Below are positions 11,181 to 20,896 of a stretch of DNA of 64,000 nucleotides, one piece after another. Made by a program: the position numbers and the translations under genes. This stretch comes from Hyaloscypha bicolor E (taxonomy: Eukaryota; Ascomycota; Leotiomycetes; Helotiales; Hyaloscyphaceae), in NCBI RefSeq assembly GCF_002865645.1, contig NW_020194552.1, positions 806,001 through 870,000 of the forward strand. The letters are read 5' to 3'. The number at the start of each line of letters is the position of its first letter. The stretch's first letter is position 1. Under the pieces are notes generated by a model that was given only the letters and a program-made list of their open reading frames with translations, did not search any database and was not told the DNA's origin.

Positions 11181-12284
11181 ATGTTGTTCCAACTCGCTCC
11201 AGCAACAATCTGCGTTGCATTGGCGTCTCTCATCAACCCTCTTTGGGCCCACCCGCACAGCACCACCTATCGTATCACCGAAGGTCAGTCTATCCAGGCC
11301 GCCATTCACAATGCCAGTGGTGGAGACAAAATTATTGTCGAAAAAGGCACATATCGCGAGCAATTGACAATTTCTATCAATGGTCTTACTCTCGAAGGCC
11401 ATGATGCGACGTTAAATGGTGCTGGCGCCTCCGACGTTACAAATACATGTACAGGCCTGGTAGGTGATGGACTCCAGGCTGGCATTTGCGTCGAAGGCTC
11501 TGAGATCGTGTTCTCAAATGATCCATTCAATGGCGAACACCGCAAAGTTATATCCGTTGGGCAGCCAGTCAAAGATACACACATCAGTGGATTCGCCGTA
11601 ACGGGCTTCAATGGCCTCAACATTGCTGTTCTTGGTGCCAAGGATGCACACATACATGACAACAAAGTCAGTGCTGCACCGCAGTACGGTATCTTGACTG
11701 TCGGCTCAAAGAACAGCCACATCAGGCACAACACTGTCTTCAACACTCCAGACTACACAAACCAATTCATCGGCATTTGTATGGACGATATGAGCACGGT
11801 CACTATTTCACACAATGACATCGCCGATGTTTTCATCGGTTTGTGCGTGCAGACGTCAGGAGCGCATATCCACGATAACAATGTTCATAACACATGCGTT
11901 GGAGCATTCATCGACCCGGGTATCAATGGCGCAAAGCTTCACGACAACACCTTCAGCAATACTCCTTCCGCATGCCCTGCGACTATACCAAATCAGACAC
12001 CGCCGTTTCCTCCGAGGTACTTCGCAGCCGGCGTTACAATATCTGGGGCAATAAACACTGAGGTGAAGAATAACAAATTCTTCGAGATCACCAATAGTGA
12101 AGCTCTCGCAGTCGGGGTGATTATCGTTGATGATCCAACAGGGGCGATTGCTTCAGGCAACGAGATTGAGAATAACACCTTTGAGAAAAACGATCTCGAC
12201 GTATATGATATAGCGTCTGGAAAAGGGAATGAGGTCAAAAACAATGCATGCACGTCGTCAATCCCCGATCACCTTTGCTCTTAG
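11181..12284 (+). CDS. Secreted right-handed parallel beta-helix (pectin-lyase-fold) protein
   Basis: Single-exon 367-aa protein. Residues 1-23 form a signal peptide (hydrophobic core, cleavage after LWA). The mature part opens with an Ile-Thr-Glu-Gly-Gln-Ser-Ile motif (residue ~32) followed by QAAIHNASGGDKIIVEKGTY, the typical cap and first rung of parallel beta-helix proteins. Repeated His-Asp-Asn and Asn-Asn motifs then recur about every 22-25 residues (HIHDNKVS, HIRHNTVF, TISHNDIAD, HIHDNNVHN, KLHDNTFSN, EVKNNKF, EIENNTF), matching PbH1/NosD-type repeats. Cysteines near 78, 89, 187, 209, 227, 252, 358 and 366 suggest disulfides. The fold is shared by pectate lyases, epimerases and other polysaccharide-active enzymes; no subfamily-specific catalytic triad was recognised, so substrate is unassigned. 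An extracellular carbohydrate-acting role is inference. It appears intact. Confidence 0.85.
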   Translation: MLFQLAPATICVALASLINPLWAHPHSTTYRITEGQSIQAAIHNASGGDKIIVEKGTYREQLTISINGLTLEGHDATLNGAGASDVTNTCTGLVGDGLQAGICVEGSEIVFSNDPFNGEHRKVISVGQPVKDTHISGFAVTGFNGLNIAVLGAKDAHIHDNKVSAAPQYGILTVGSKNSHIRHNTVFNTPDYTNQFIGICMDDMSTVTISHNDIADVFIGLCVQTSGAHIHDNNVHNTCVGAFIDPGINGAKLHDNTFSNTPSACPATIPNQTPPFPPRYFAAGVTISGAINTEVKNNKFFEITNSEALAVGVIIVDDPTGAIASGNEIENNTFEKNDLDVYDIASGKGNEVKNNACTSSIPDHLCS

Positions 12285-12742
12285 TGGGACAGGACGATTC
12301 AAGGAAAGGTTGGGAAACTGCTTATGATATTTGAAAGATGCTAATGAAGTTGGAATACTTTTCAGTTCCTATTGTAATTGTTTTAAGAACCTGCTAAAAC
12401 GAAGTGCCAGCTTTAAGCAATACATCTTTGAGCTGAAACTTTGCCATAATACTCTCCAGTGAAGTGCACTAAAGGGAACTGAGTAAACCTTATCCCAAAT
12501 AATAAAGTCAAGGGCTAGTTGCGCTGGTGAGCCGCTGATATCACCCCCTGACAAGTTTTCTATTGCTGGTCAATGACTAATTTAACTGTTACTATCCCCC
12601 CCCCCCCCGCTCAAAGCTCATTTTTGCCACTGTCTCCTTCCACGTCTCACCCCACTAAAGGCACGAAATTGAGGCTTCACCGCTTTCCAGTTCAATTGAA
12701 GCTATTCCTACTTTCTTCTCTATTTTACAGTCTGTACGTAGC
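12285..12742. other. Intergenic, 3' UTR plus a 13-base poly-C tract
   Basis: The first part is the likely 3' UTR of the beta-helix gene. A homopolymer of 13 C lies at 12596-12608, a place where sequencing or assembly length errors are likely. No gene was seen. Confidence 0.5.
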
Positions 12743-14020
12743 TTAGTACTTTGTAGGCCCACCGTGAGTTTCCTTTATAGCCTCATAGCGTCTCCACTAG
12801 CTATTATATAAGCCCTGAATATGCTTGTCTGGTACTGCGTCCTACATATCTTGTATAATCTTACGAAGTTGATCTAAGTGGATCTTGTCTGGCTCGTATC
12901 ATACGTACCAGTAGTGCTCCTCAATCCAATTCCACATATATTTAATGAGATTCAAGTCCGGTAAGTACCGAGGAGCTTGAATTATAGGGATATAGCGAAG
13001 GAGCAGGTTTAGCTTCGTCTCGTACGAGCGGTGGGAAGAAGTATTGTCTTGCCAGAATTTATACCGGCTAAGTGGGTGGTTACGGAAGAACTGCTCCATT
13101 ATTGAGAGGATCCTCTTATCGTATTGCGTGGAATTAATCGACCCCCACTTCTTCTCCTAAAAGGGAGAAAGCCCCTTCTTCCCTTTAACGATATCCCAGA
13201 ATATCCATAGAGGGAGCTTAGAGTACTTGTGCCTTATGTATTCTGGAAGGAGACGATCGCTTCTATCTTGCAAGCAAGTAATATTGGCTAAAGTGTATGC
13301 TCTGCTAAAGGCCCATACTTCGTCTGTAAAGCAGATACTTTATATATGTAAATATGGCCACGTGCTTCTGTTCTCTGCTAAGTCTAGCCTCTTCTGACAT
13401 ATAGTAGGATCGTCTGAAACCCCTTTCTTTCTTAATACCCGGTAATAGTAGCCAATATCTTAAATAGCTGTCCGGATAGCCTGCTCCTTAGCGTGGAGCT
13501 ATAGAAGGTGGTGAGAGATCTTGTGGTACGCTACGTGGCAGTGGGAAGGAGAGGAAAGTAGTAATACCTTAAGGGTTGTTTTCTCAGGTATGTAAAGCTT
13601 GATTATATAGCAAGCCTTTTGTGGCGTAAGACAGTGATTCCTAGCGTACTTAATCTAGAAGTCTGTAATGTCTAGCCTCTCTTTGATTTCTGCGTGAGGT
13701 ATACGGAAGAGAAGGGCTATTTGAATCCGGAGCCGCTTATTACGTAAAGTCTCAGGGGCACAAATATAGCGGTAATTAGTCCCCCGAGAGAGCTCTTGAG
13801 AGGAGTCTGCTTGGGAATCTGGGATAAAGAGAGGAGGAGAAGGCTGTGATTCGTTGATTTGAGGCCTAGGGCCATTGCGAGAGTCCCATGACTGCATAGT
13901 CTTTTGAGAGTCAGGGAGAGAGAGAGGAGAGCGAGGCTGAGCAGGCGGTGGAGTCTCTACGTCATAAAGGTTACCGTAATCAGGCGGTGGCGTAGTGAAG
14001 CGTGAGTCTTGAGAATCCAT
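12743..14020 (-). pseudogene. Dead Tc1/mariner-type DDE transposase
   Basis: One continuous minus-strand frame of 425 codons from ATG 14020 to TAA 12743-12745, broken by eight in-frame stops (13655, 13499, 13460, 13340, 13157, 12899, 12842 and 12797, lowest base of each) and by no frameshift. Domain order fits Tc1/mariner transposases. The N-terminus is Pro/Ser-rich. Next comes a helix-turn-helix start (IQIALLFRIPHAEIKERL). The first Asp is in CFTDEVWAFSRAY and the second in FWQDNTSSHRS. The third site reads PDLNLIKYMW, where the family has Asn-Pro-Ile-Glu, so the catalytic Glu is replaced by Lys. All of this is explained by C-to-T and G-to-A change. The bases beyond the stop (TACAGTCTGTACGTAG, about 12726-12741) resemble a TA-flanked Tc1 terminal repeat. 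No clear matching end was found near 14.1 kb, so the element's right end is missing or too decayed to see. Confidence 0.85.
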
Positions 14021-15003
14021 TGAAAATTGAAGATATAAGCAAGTAAAGTGTGGCCAGTGGAAGCTGTGTTTTCCGCCATACTTATGGTGCAGCTAGCAGG
14101 CGAGCCGGAAGCTTCCACCTGCTCTGATTGGCTGAAAATTGGGTGAGGCGTGGTGTGAGTGAAGCGTGAGAGTGTGGGCAGACAGTGGCAAAAGGAGCTT
14201 TGAGCCCGGGGAGGGGATAGTAGTACTTTTCAATTGACCAAGCGTCATTGGACATTCAGTTAATCGAGAGGAAATTGGTCCCAAACCTTCGGGAACGGGT
14301 GAAGTTCCGAAAGTGTTTGAGATAGTTAGTAGTGGGGCTATGTGTTCGCATGCCGGTCTCGTAATGCAGTTTGAGATGTTTGCAGCTAATGAACAACCAC
14401 CTTTACTAATACTCGCCCACTGAAACCCTTCACAGCACACAAATACCTTGAATGAGAAACAAAACAATAATTATGGTGGGAAGGATCAGCAAGACCCGAC
14501 CACCAGAGTGTGTCAAATTCGGGCGGTTGGAAGCCTTCACTCTCTCATTATCGAAGGTTGGGTAGCCCCTTAATACAAGTACAAGCCCACAAAATCCACT
14601 AGCCCCCCAGCCCCCTGGCTGCCTCAAGCACCAGAAGCTTGGCACCTTTCAACAGAGTGCAGGTAGTTCGGTAACTGCCTCGTAGTGTACAAGCTTTGCG
14701 TGAACATCTTTTGCTTTGAAGCTCACCTTCAACAACGATATCCCTTTCCATTGGTTGAACAGCTGATTCACCCGTGACCTTATTGTCTCAATTATTTCTT
14801 TTAATACGATGACCCATGCAGGGAGAGTTCATGCTATACTATCGCTAGTCAAAGCCTTGACTTCGGCAGCTCATAGAACGTGGTAAATAGGCTGGTCCCG
14901 AGCCACCTGCAACCTTTCCACTTCCCCACTATAACCCATACCTTTTGTTCTACTCAATCGCAAACGGGAAAGAAAGTTTTCTGTACCTGTTCATTCCGCG
15001 CTA
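14021..15003. other. Gene-free stretch between two transposons
   Basis: No supported gene. Short frames at 14093-14467 and 14430-14645 (minus) look like chance. The first 80 bases probably belong to the 5' region of the dead Tc1-type element. Confidence 0.4.
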
Positions 15004-15170
15004 CAGTCGGTCCGATCCAAAAGCGACAAAAAAAAAAAAAAAAACCACCACAATACTAATTGATATAAATCGTATTAATTAAAACTATACTATATACTCT
15101 AGGAATTAATTCTATGTTCTCAAAATTATAATATCTTTATTATTAAGGGAGATATAATTCACGTGATTAA

Positions 15171-15880
15171 GCGAGCAAATATATTCGCGTTTTGTATGGT
15201 CGTTTTTTTACTTTGGTTGTCACGTGACTACCCCCCTAAGTTAACTGCTTTTCCACGATTATATTAATACCTCAATAACCACAAACCCAATCAAGTGCCC
15301 TTTTTGAATACTTCCAATAGCTACCTCTATGAGCCTTCAGAAACGCAAGCGAGCTAATTCAATTCTTGATTCAATCACAGTTCTCACCATAGCTAAAGAA
15401 GCTGCAATCCAAGTAACTATCGACGAATGGCATGGGAAACCCTCTAATATAGAGGATAATTCTGATAATTCTGATATTTCACAAAGTAATGAAGTAGAGC
15501 TTGAAGATTCAATGCTCTTTTGGGTTCAGCAGAAGCTTTTTATTAGTGGTAATAAGACGATTATTTTGGAGAAGCCTATATTTGCAAGCGAGATCAGAGA
15601 CTTGTAGAACAGACTAGTAAGTTTCTTATCTCAAGTAAGGCTTATGGATTTAGTTTGGCCAAAATTAGCTTGAATCCCATATAATTATGGCCCTACTATA
15701 TATATAATACGTATAGTACCAGAGAAAGCTATATTTAATATTTAGGAAGGTTTTTCTAAGCTTATAGGGCTTAAATATTAATATTATATTAATAATAAGG
15801 CTGGTGAGATGCTGCGATCTTCCCTTGAAGTACGGGCTCACGTGACCTTAGCGAGCAAATATATTCGCGTTTTGTATGGT
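15171..15880 (+). repeat. Pair of 30-bp subterminal direct repeats inside the transposon
   Basis: The 30 bases at 15171-15200 (GCGAGCAAATATATTCGCGT and on) recur identically at 15851-15880 in the same orientation. Each is preceded by a CACGTGA-type box a few bases upstream. Weaker, RIP-changed versions sit at the equivalent places in the long copy (about 52470-52500 and 55476-55505). Repeats in this position are often transposase-binding sites; that role is inference. Confidence 0.7.
15329..15607 (+). pseudogene. Truncated N-terminal frame of the transposon's own gene
   Basis: A 92-aa frame starting MSLQKRKRANSILD inside the deleted element. In the long copy the same start region is still recognisable, but the ATG is ATA (52627-52629) and the next Gln codon CAG is TAG, both RIP-type changes. 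The frame ends in a stop shortly before the internal-deletion junction, so only the N-terminal piece of the parental protein could be made. Composition is Lys/Glu/Asp-rich with no domain I recognise. Probably not functional as an enzyme. Confidence 0.6.
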
Positions 15881-16289
15881 GAAAAATCAAAAAAGTAAAA
15901 AGGGTCCGTGCACTTTAAACCTCGATTATTAATAAACCACAAATCGTATCAAAAATCTGATTAATAGGTATTTTTCGCCTGGTTCTACTCTATAATCGCA
16001 TTACTTAGTATTAATTAATTGGGGTTGTGGTTGAAAAGTTATTATGGGCGTAAAAGAGCGACCGTTTTGTCGCTTTTGGATCGGACCGACTGTACTACTG
16101 TAAGGCCAACGTGATTTCCCCCTTCCCACAGAAAAATTCTGACCCCATCTCACCTCCATCCTACCTTCAGCATCTGCCAGGTAGAACTCGCCCTTTGAAT
16201 AGATAGAAGATCGTCGATATTGACCCCAACATTTTAGTTTCTTGAAGCTAACAAGAAATTGACAGTCATAGACACACCATACTGTCACC

Positions 16290-16942
16290 ATGTCAGTCAA
16301 CTGGTCTGCAACTTTAACCTCCGACGCCATTCCAGTTTACACCCCTGGTACCTCCAATTCCGGCTGGTCGGGCTCGATTTACAATGGTCAACACGTTGCA
16401 GTTAACAACTCTTCAGCCGACGTGTCTTCTTCGAACCTACAAAAATCTACTCCAACCCGTACCCACCACTCTAACTACAACGGTCCCGATATCACTCTGG
16501 CGATCTTTCGTTTGCGAGTTTACTACCTTGCCAAGACAAATGACCATCAGCACGTTCACCTTGAAGGACTATCCGATGGATTGGCCCAGCGCCGTAAAGA
16601 AATTGATTTTCCCCCAAGTGGTTGAATACACCCAAGGGTATCTATCGAAGCTATCAGCGAGGAAGAAAACGGTGCCGCCAAGCTTCTGCTTATTATTTTT
16701 TGGTCTGGCATCATGAAAGACGAGAACTTGGCGATTATTCTATTTTCTGGACCTTCCTTGAGCATTCCTCCCATGATAAACTCTTCAAGTTCCTTGGCGC
16801 CCCTGGGCAATATCTTGGTTGGGTCCAGAATGCAAAGCTGAGAAATAATGGCTGTTTGCAGGGAACCATCTCAGAGGAAGGGCAGAAGTTCTTCAAGGTG
16901 GCCAATCGAGGGAAATTCTCCTGGCTTTCAGATAACGGATAG
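16290..16942 (+). pseudogene. Probable decayed relative of the 18001 gene family
   Basis: An ATG in good context (GTCACCATGTCAG) at 16290 opens MSVNWSATLTSDAIPV, which reads to a stop at 16625. Protein-like sequence continues in other frames: TLKDYPMDWPSAVKKL (about 16550-16600) and GQKFFKVANRGKFSWLSDNG, which ends at the stop at 16942. That last piece can be laid against FYFSFRNGVFLWQFYGDG of the 18001 protein and FYFTVRQNTGFSWISWE of the 19.8-kb relic. The N-terminus also starts Met-Ser-x-x-Trp-Ser in all three. Similarity is weak and judged by eye; an alternative is an unrelated gene with undetected introns. The transposon ending at 16092 lies just 200 bp upstream, in what would be the promoter. 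Confidence 0.35.
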
Positions 16943-18000
16943 ATACGAGCTTGCCAAGTATGTTATGGGAGAGCTTCCAATCATGAAGCTAGAGTTCATT
17001 TAAGCGCAACTCTGGTTTATACACCCTCGCGAAGATAATTTCGGTAAAGAGAGATGAGCTATGGTCTTTGGTAGATGAAGCTAACTTCCTTACACAGACC
17101 AGTGAACTGACGTTTGCATTTGACTGCAAGGTGATTCTTTCCTTCTAAATAAGGGTTTAGGCTGTTGCATAGTATCCGTGGATTTTTTTGGTATTGGGAA
17201 GTTTTACGATGGGAAATGGCAGGCACTTAGATGGCAATAAACTGCATTCGGCAGCCGCGGCTGCAGCAACCGGGATTAGGTGGTCTTCCTATTGGGAAAG
17301 TTAGAGTTGGAGATCATGTGCGGAGAGGCTGGTTATTTCATTCTATCAAATAGTACAGAATGAAGAGTCTACATAATTCTTTGAAACTTCCTTCTGGTGC
17401 TTGTGTGATTCTGAACATATCCCAAGTCTTGAGCTTCCTTTTGCGCATTAATATCTACATTTTAATTCCCCATTGTCTAACCTTTGCTAAACATGAAAAG
17501 GTGCAATTTTTACCGTGGTTTAATCCCAGAACCATCAAGTCCATTAGAGTGCTTGACCGCTCATTTATAATTCGATCTACTTCAAGGGAAGATCTGTGGT
17601 CCTTAGGCTCAATCCTTTCCACGAATTAGAGGTGAGGCAGAAATAACAGTTTGAAGTGAATTTACCTCGAGCCTATTTCTGCCCCGACAGTGTAATTCCT
17701 TCCAACTTCCCACCTACGAGACTCCTCATTTCCCCTTCCACCGGACCACCTCCAACAGCACCACAACCACAACCCTCATTCATCAAGAGAATAACCAACA
17801 CCTTTTACCCAGGGAACCGCACGTATTCGCAAGCAGGACATACCGCGCATTCTTCGACCGATCGTCTATTCTGTTACTTGCGTAAGTACAACTCAACGAC
17901 CCAGCCTCGCTTTTCCCTATCTTACTGCATTTCATCCCTCCCCGAAAGATAATCCTAACTATTTTGTTAAAGGCTAATTTATCTAAGCCATAGAACCAAC
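16943..18000. other. Gene-free stretch with likely promoter of the 18001 gene
   Basis: No supported gene. The frames 17360-17629 and 17656-17952 look like chance. The last 300 bases are C-rich and probably hold promoter and 5' UTR of the downstream gene. Confidence 0.4.
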
Positions 18001-18840
18001 ATGTCCGAATGGTCAATTCTGTCCGGAGATTCTTCTGAACGAGGCAGCGTCAGCTCAGAGTCGGATAGCGGCTTTGTACTCGAGAGCCTGACTCCAATGC
18101 CGAAGGCTACTAGAAGAAACAACCGCAATACCAATGCCACCTGGTTTGGAAGCCAAGCCGCAGCTGATACTCCTTCTGAAGGTGACGCGACAGGTCGGGA
18201 TCCTTCACCCAATCTCCACAACATCAACGAAACCAAGCCAAATATTGCCTCGCAATGCCAGACCATTCCGAAGAGTACATCCCAGGTAGATCAAGTAACG
18301 GCAAACTCTGTCACACGAGATAAGACCTCAGCACCTGCTCCCAGGTTCATTGACGGTATCGACGTCTCGACGCTGCGACACTTTGTCCTCACAGTCACTG
18401 ATCAACAACAAGATATGCCATCTAAGATATGGGCTACGATCGAACATGACTATCAGAGGCACGGTATCAGCTCAATGCTTCATACTGTCTTGTGGGCAAA
18501 TATCTATCTCCTCGAGGACCGGGAGAATGGGTTCTGGAAGGAAGTTAAGAGAGTAGCCACAGCCAAAGTTCCAAAAGACCTGAACTGTGAGATACTTGTC
18601 AAGGGTGATACGGAGAAGGTCCGCAGAGTGTTCAGAAGTCTCAATCTTCTTGTTCACAACGGAAAGCACTTCTTCCACGGAGATAACTTCTACTTCTCGT
18701 TCAGGAACGGCGTTTTCCTTTGGCAATTTTACGGAGATGGACCTGATCTTCACAACTTCCTACTTGAGGAAGGTATCCCTACCGTCGAAAAAGCCTTCAA
18801 CAGGATTTCCTCCACGGTGCCAACGCCATGGTATCCATAA
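18001..18840 (+). CDS. Uncharacterised 279-aa protein, intact member of a local family
   Basis: Single uninterrupted frame, ATG in the context AACCAACATGTCC. There is no signal peptide and no membrane segment. Residues 1-110 are low-complexity, Ser/Thr/Asn-rich and probably disordered. Residues 115-279 look folded: a helix-rich region (TLRHFVLTVTDQQQ, DYQRHGISSMLHTVLWANIY, then ENGFWKEVKRVATAKVP), a middle part (EKVRRVFRSLNLLVHNG) and a beta-like end (FYFSFRNGVFLWQFYGDG). I recognise no known domain. A clear but broken relative of the second half lies 1.4 kb downstream (19780-20693) and a weaker one upstream (16290), so this is the surviving copy of a small tandem family. A cytosolic or nuclear location follows only from the lack of targeting signals. 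Confidence 0.75.
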   Translation: MSEWSILSGDSSERGSVSSESDSGFVLESLTPMPKATRRNNRNTNATWFGSQAAADTPSEGDATGRDPSPNLHNINETKPNIASQCQTIPKSTSQVDQVTANSVTRDKTSAPAPRFIDGIDVSTLRHFVLTVTDQQQDMPSKIWATIEHDYQRHGISSMLHTVLWANIYLLEDRENGFWKEVKRVATAKVPKDLNCEILVKGDTEKVRRVFRSLNLLVHNGKHFFHGDNFYFSFRNGVFLWQFYGDGPDLHNFLLEEGIPTVEKAFNRISSTVPTPWYP

Positions 18841-19779
18841 TTCTCGATCGTCGCTTTGGCAAGCAATGAAACTGGCTGCTAGATGGGAGGCGCATATGGC
18901 AGCAGTCTTGGGCAAAGCAGCGCCCTTGAGAGTGTGGCAAAATGGCGAGATAGGAATTGAGAGAGCTCCTTGGTTGAGATGATACATTTGGAGGAGATTT
19001 CTAGAGGATCAGAAAGACACGGATCTCGAAAGTTGCGAATTCTTGAGACAATCAATCTCTTGGGAAGCCGTGGCAATGGAGGTCATTTGGATCATTTGCT
19101 TGGATAGGCTCGGTTAGCTCGCTTGGCATTTCATTTCATTTTGGGCAGGCTCTTCTAGTTGGACGGATGAATTGGGAATGGAGCTTTTGGAGACTAATAA
19201 GCATTAGAGGAGCTTAATGAAAACTCTCTTACATAAATTGCACTTAATACCTTTTTTGGTACTTAAAGCATTGCTTTTTAGTAAAGAAAGAGGAGGGAGC
19301 CCAGAAAAAATCTCATTAGACTTTGATAAAAGGTTGCTCCCAGAAATGTCGCATTTCTAATTGTCCGGAAATTCATATTGGTTGGCTAGGAAGGGCACCA
19401 AAAGAATAATGTAGCATATTTTACTTCCCGATAAATCTGTATCCACTACAAAGGGAAGCTAAATTTCCTGGTATGAAATTCTAGCAAAAGAGTGCGGTAG
19501 GTGGACTGCACCTGCCACTCCTTTCTCCATGTTCCTTTTAATCTGCACGGTAATTGTGCTTACATCGCACAACTCCGTCATTTACCCTTTTTCACCATTC
19601 TTCGTGTGACAGAAACAGCGTGGCTTCATTACAAACCGGAAATTTCAAGCAAATTTGTAGATTATATTCTCCTTCCTCTCTACCTCGCGCTTCGCTGCCG
19701 GAAATTCAGAATCTGTACTATTTTCAATTGCTGCTGATGAATGGGGTTAGCAAAGAATGAACAATCATACTCTCGCACC
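18841..19779. other. Gene-free stretch, 3' UTR and spacer between family members
   Basis: No supported gene. Short frames on both strands (18587-18982, 18760-18987 minus, 19501-19737) overlap the neighbouring gene or are chance. The spacer probably carries the 3' UTR of the 18001 gene and the old promoter of the pseudogene at 19780. Confidence 0.4.
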
Positions 19780-20693
19780 ATGTCTGAATGGTCCTTGATC
19801 TCCGAAAAGTTTTCGAAAGCCCACGATTCAACCTAGAGCAGATTAGAAGATGCTTCATGGTTGTGCACAACGGCTCAACCATTTCTGCAACTTTCGACCT
19901 TGCAGAATCATGTGTCCGGGGCAAGGAATGGCTTGGAACGCAGCTTGAAGATGGTGCTATATCCAAATCGAGTCTTAAGGATGTTGCTAGTACTTTGACG
20001 CCTTCGAAAGAGAAGGATGACATCTCCGACCATCCGAACAATGGTGTCCCTTTCAGCCCTGCAGTATCTCAACAGCCTGTATCGACTCGCAACACGACGC
20101 CGGAAGCCTTGATTCCCGAGATAAATATATACACCCTCAAACTCTCCGAACTATCCAAAACACCCAGCTTGAGCAATCCGGGTCATTTCTGTGTCTTGAA
20201 ACACCCTTCCACTCGGTACTTAGCAGTTGTCGGCAGAGGCACCCGCTCCATTCTCTCTGGTATTTTCATCAGCATTTGAACGAGCCCTGAAGAATCACGG
20301 CAACAATGGAATGTTGCATGTAATATAATGGGCAAACGCCTTCAGCATCTCGAAAGGACAAGAAGAGTTCTGGAAGGATGTGGAAGAGGCTGCCTTGAGG
20401 AGACTACCCAATCAAATGCTTTGGTACTGGTGACTGGTTTCATGAGATCAATTAAGAGCAGAGCTGGACCACGATTGGCGAAGAAATATGATCTCGAAGA
20501 TTTCTTTAGTGTACATTCGTTCTACTTCACTGTCAGGCAGAATACCGGTTTTTCGTGGATTTCGTGGGAGGAGGCAGAGAGTTTCAAAATTGGTAAGAAT
20601 GCTAATTCGAGTGGTCCCGGTCCTGGGCAGATTGGGGCAAATGAGCCAACATATTCTCATGTTCATATTTTACAAGAGATCACGGTATTGTGA
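19780..20693 (+). pseudogene. Broken paralogue of the 18001-18840 gene
   Basis: ATG at 19780 (context GCACCATG) reads MSEWSLISEKFSKAHDST and then a stop, against MSEWSILSGDSSERGS in the intact gene. About 500 bp on, the frame HGNNGMLHVI-stop-WANAF, followed by EEFWKDVEEAALRRLP (about 20295-20395), lines up residue by residue with HGISSMLHTVLWANIY...NGFWKEVKRVATAKVP of the intact protein. After a further frameshift, FYFTVRQNTGFSWISWE (about 20520-20575) matches FYFSFRNGVFLWQFYGD. At least two stops and two frameshifts separate these blocks, in the same order as in the paralogue. The breaks are not confined to C-to-T changes. This is a tandem duplicate that has died. Confidence 0.75.
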
Positions 20694-20896
20694 GCCTCCA
20701 GTAGTAATCCGGGACTGGGGAACTTTGTTTGCAAAAAGAAGGCTGGGACAGTAGATCAGTACTAGGGCCTAAATGAAGAAATCCTCCTGGCAAAGAATAA
20801 TTTGACCTGCGAGTTGTGGTTATTTCAAGTTGGAAATGGTGGGTTTCTTGCTTTGAGCTTGAATATCTGGGATTCTACGGAGCTCGGATTTGGGTA

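Larger units (their letters stand above)
15004..16092 (+). mobile_element. Internally deleted DNA transposon, TA-flanked, with CAGTCGGTCCGA terminal repeats
   Basis: The left end CAGTCGGTCCGATCCAAAAG (15004 on) is mirrored exactly at the right end, reading inward from 16092, and extends through GCGACAAAA. TA lies on both sides (15002-15003 and 16093-16094), the expected target duplication of Tc1/mariner-type elements. The 1089-bp copy matches both flanks of the 3415-bp element at 52303-55717 and lacks its middle; the junction is at about 15631, where the sequence jumps from the 52.93-kb to the 55.26-kb position of the long copy. It keeps many C and G bases that are T and A in the long copy, so it escaped most RIP. 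The right part still ends in AT-rich non-coding sequence. A transposase supplied elsewhere would be needed for mobility. Confidence 0.85.

Noticed and set aside
12596..12608. Run of 13 C as a possible structural or regulatory element
   Set aside because: A simple homopolymer in an intergenic region; its length may even be a sequencing artefact.
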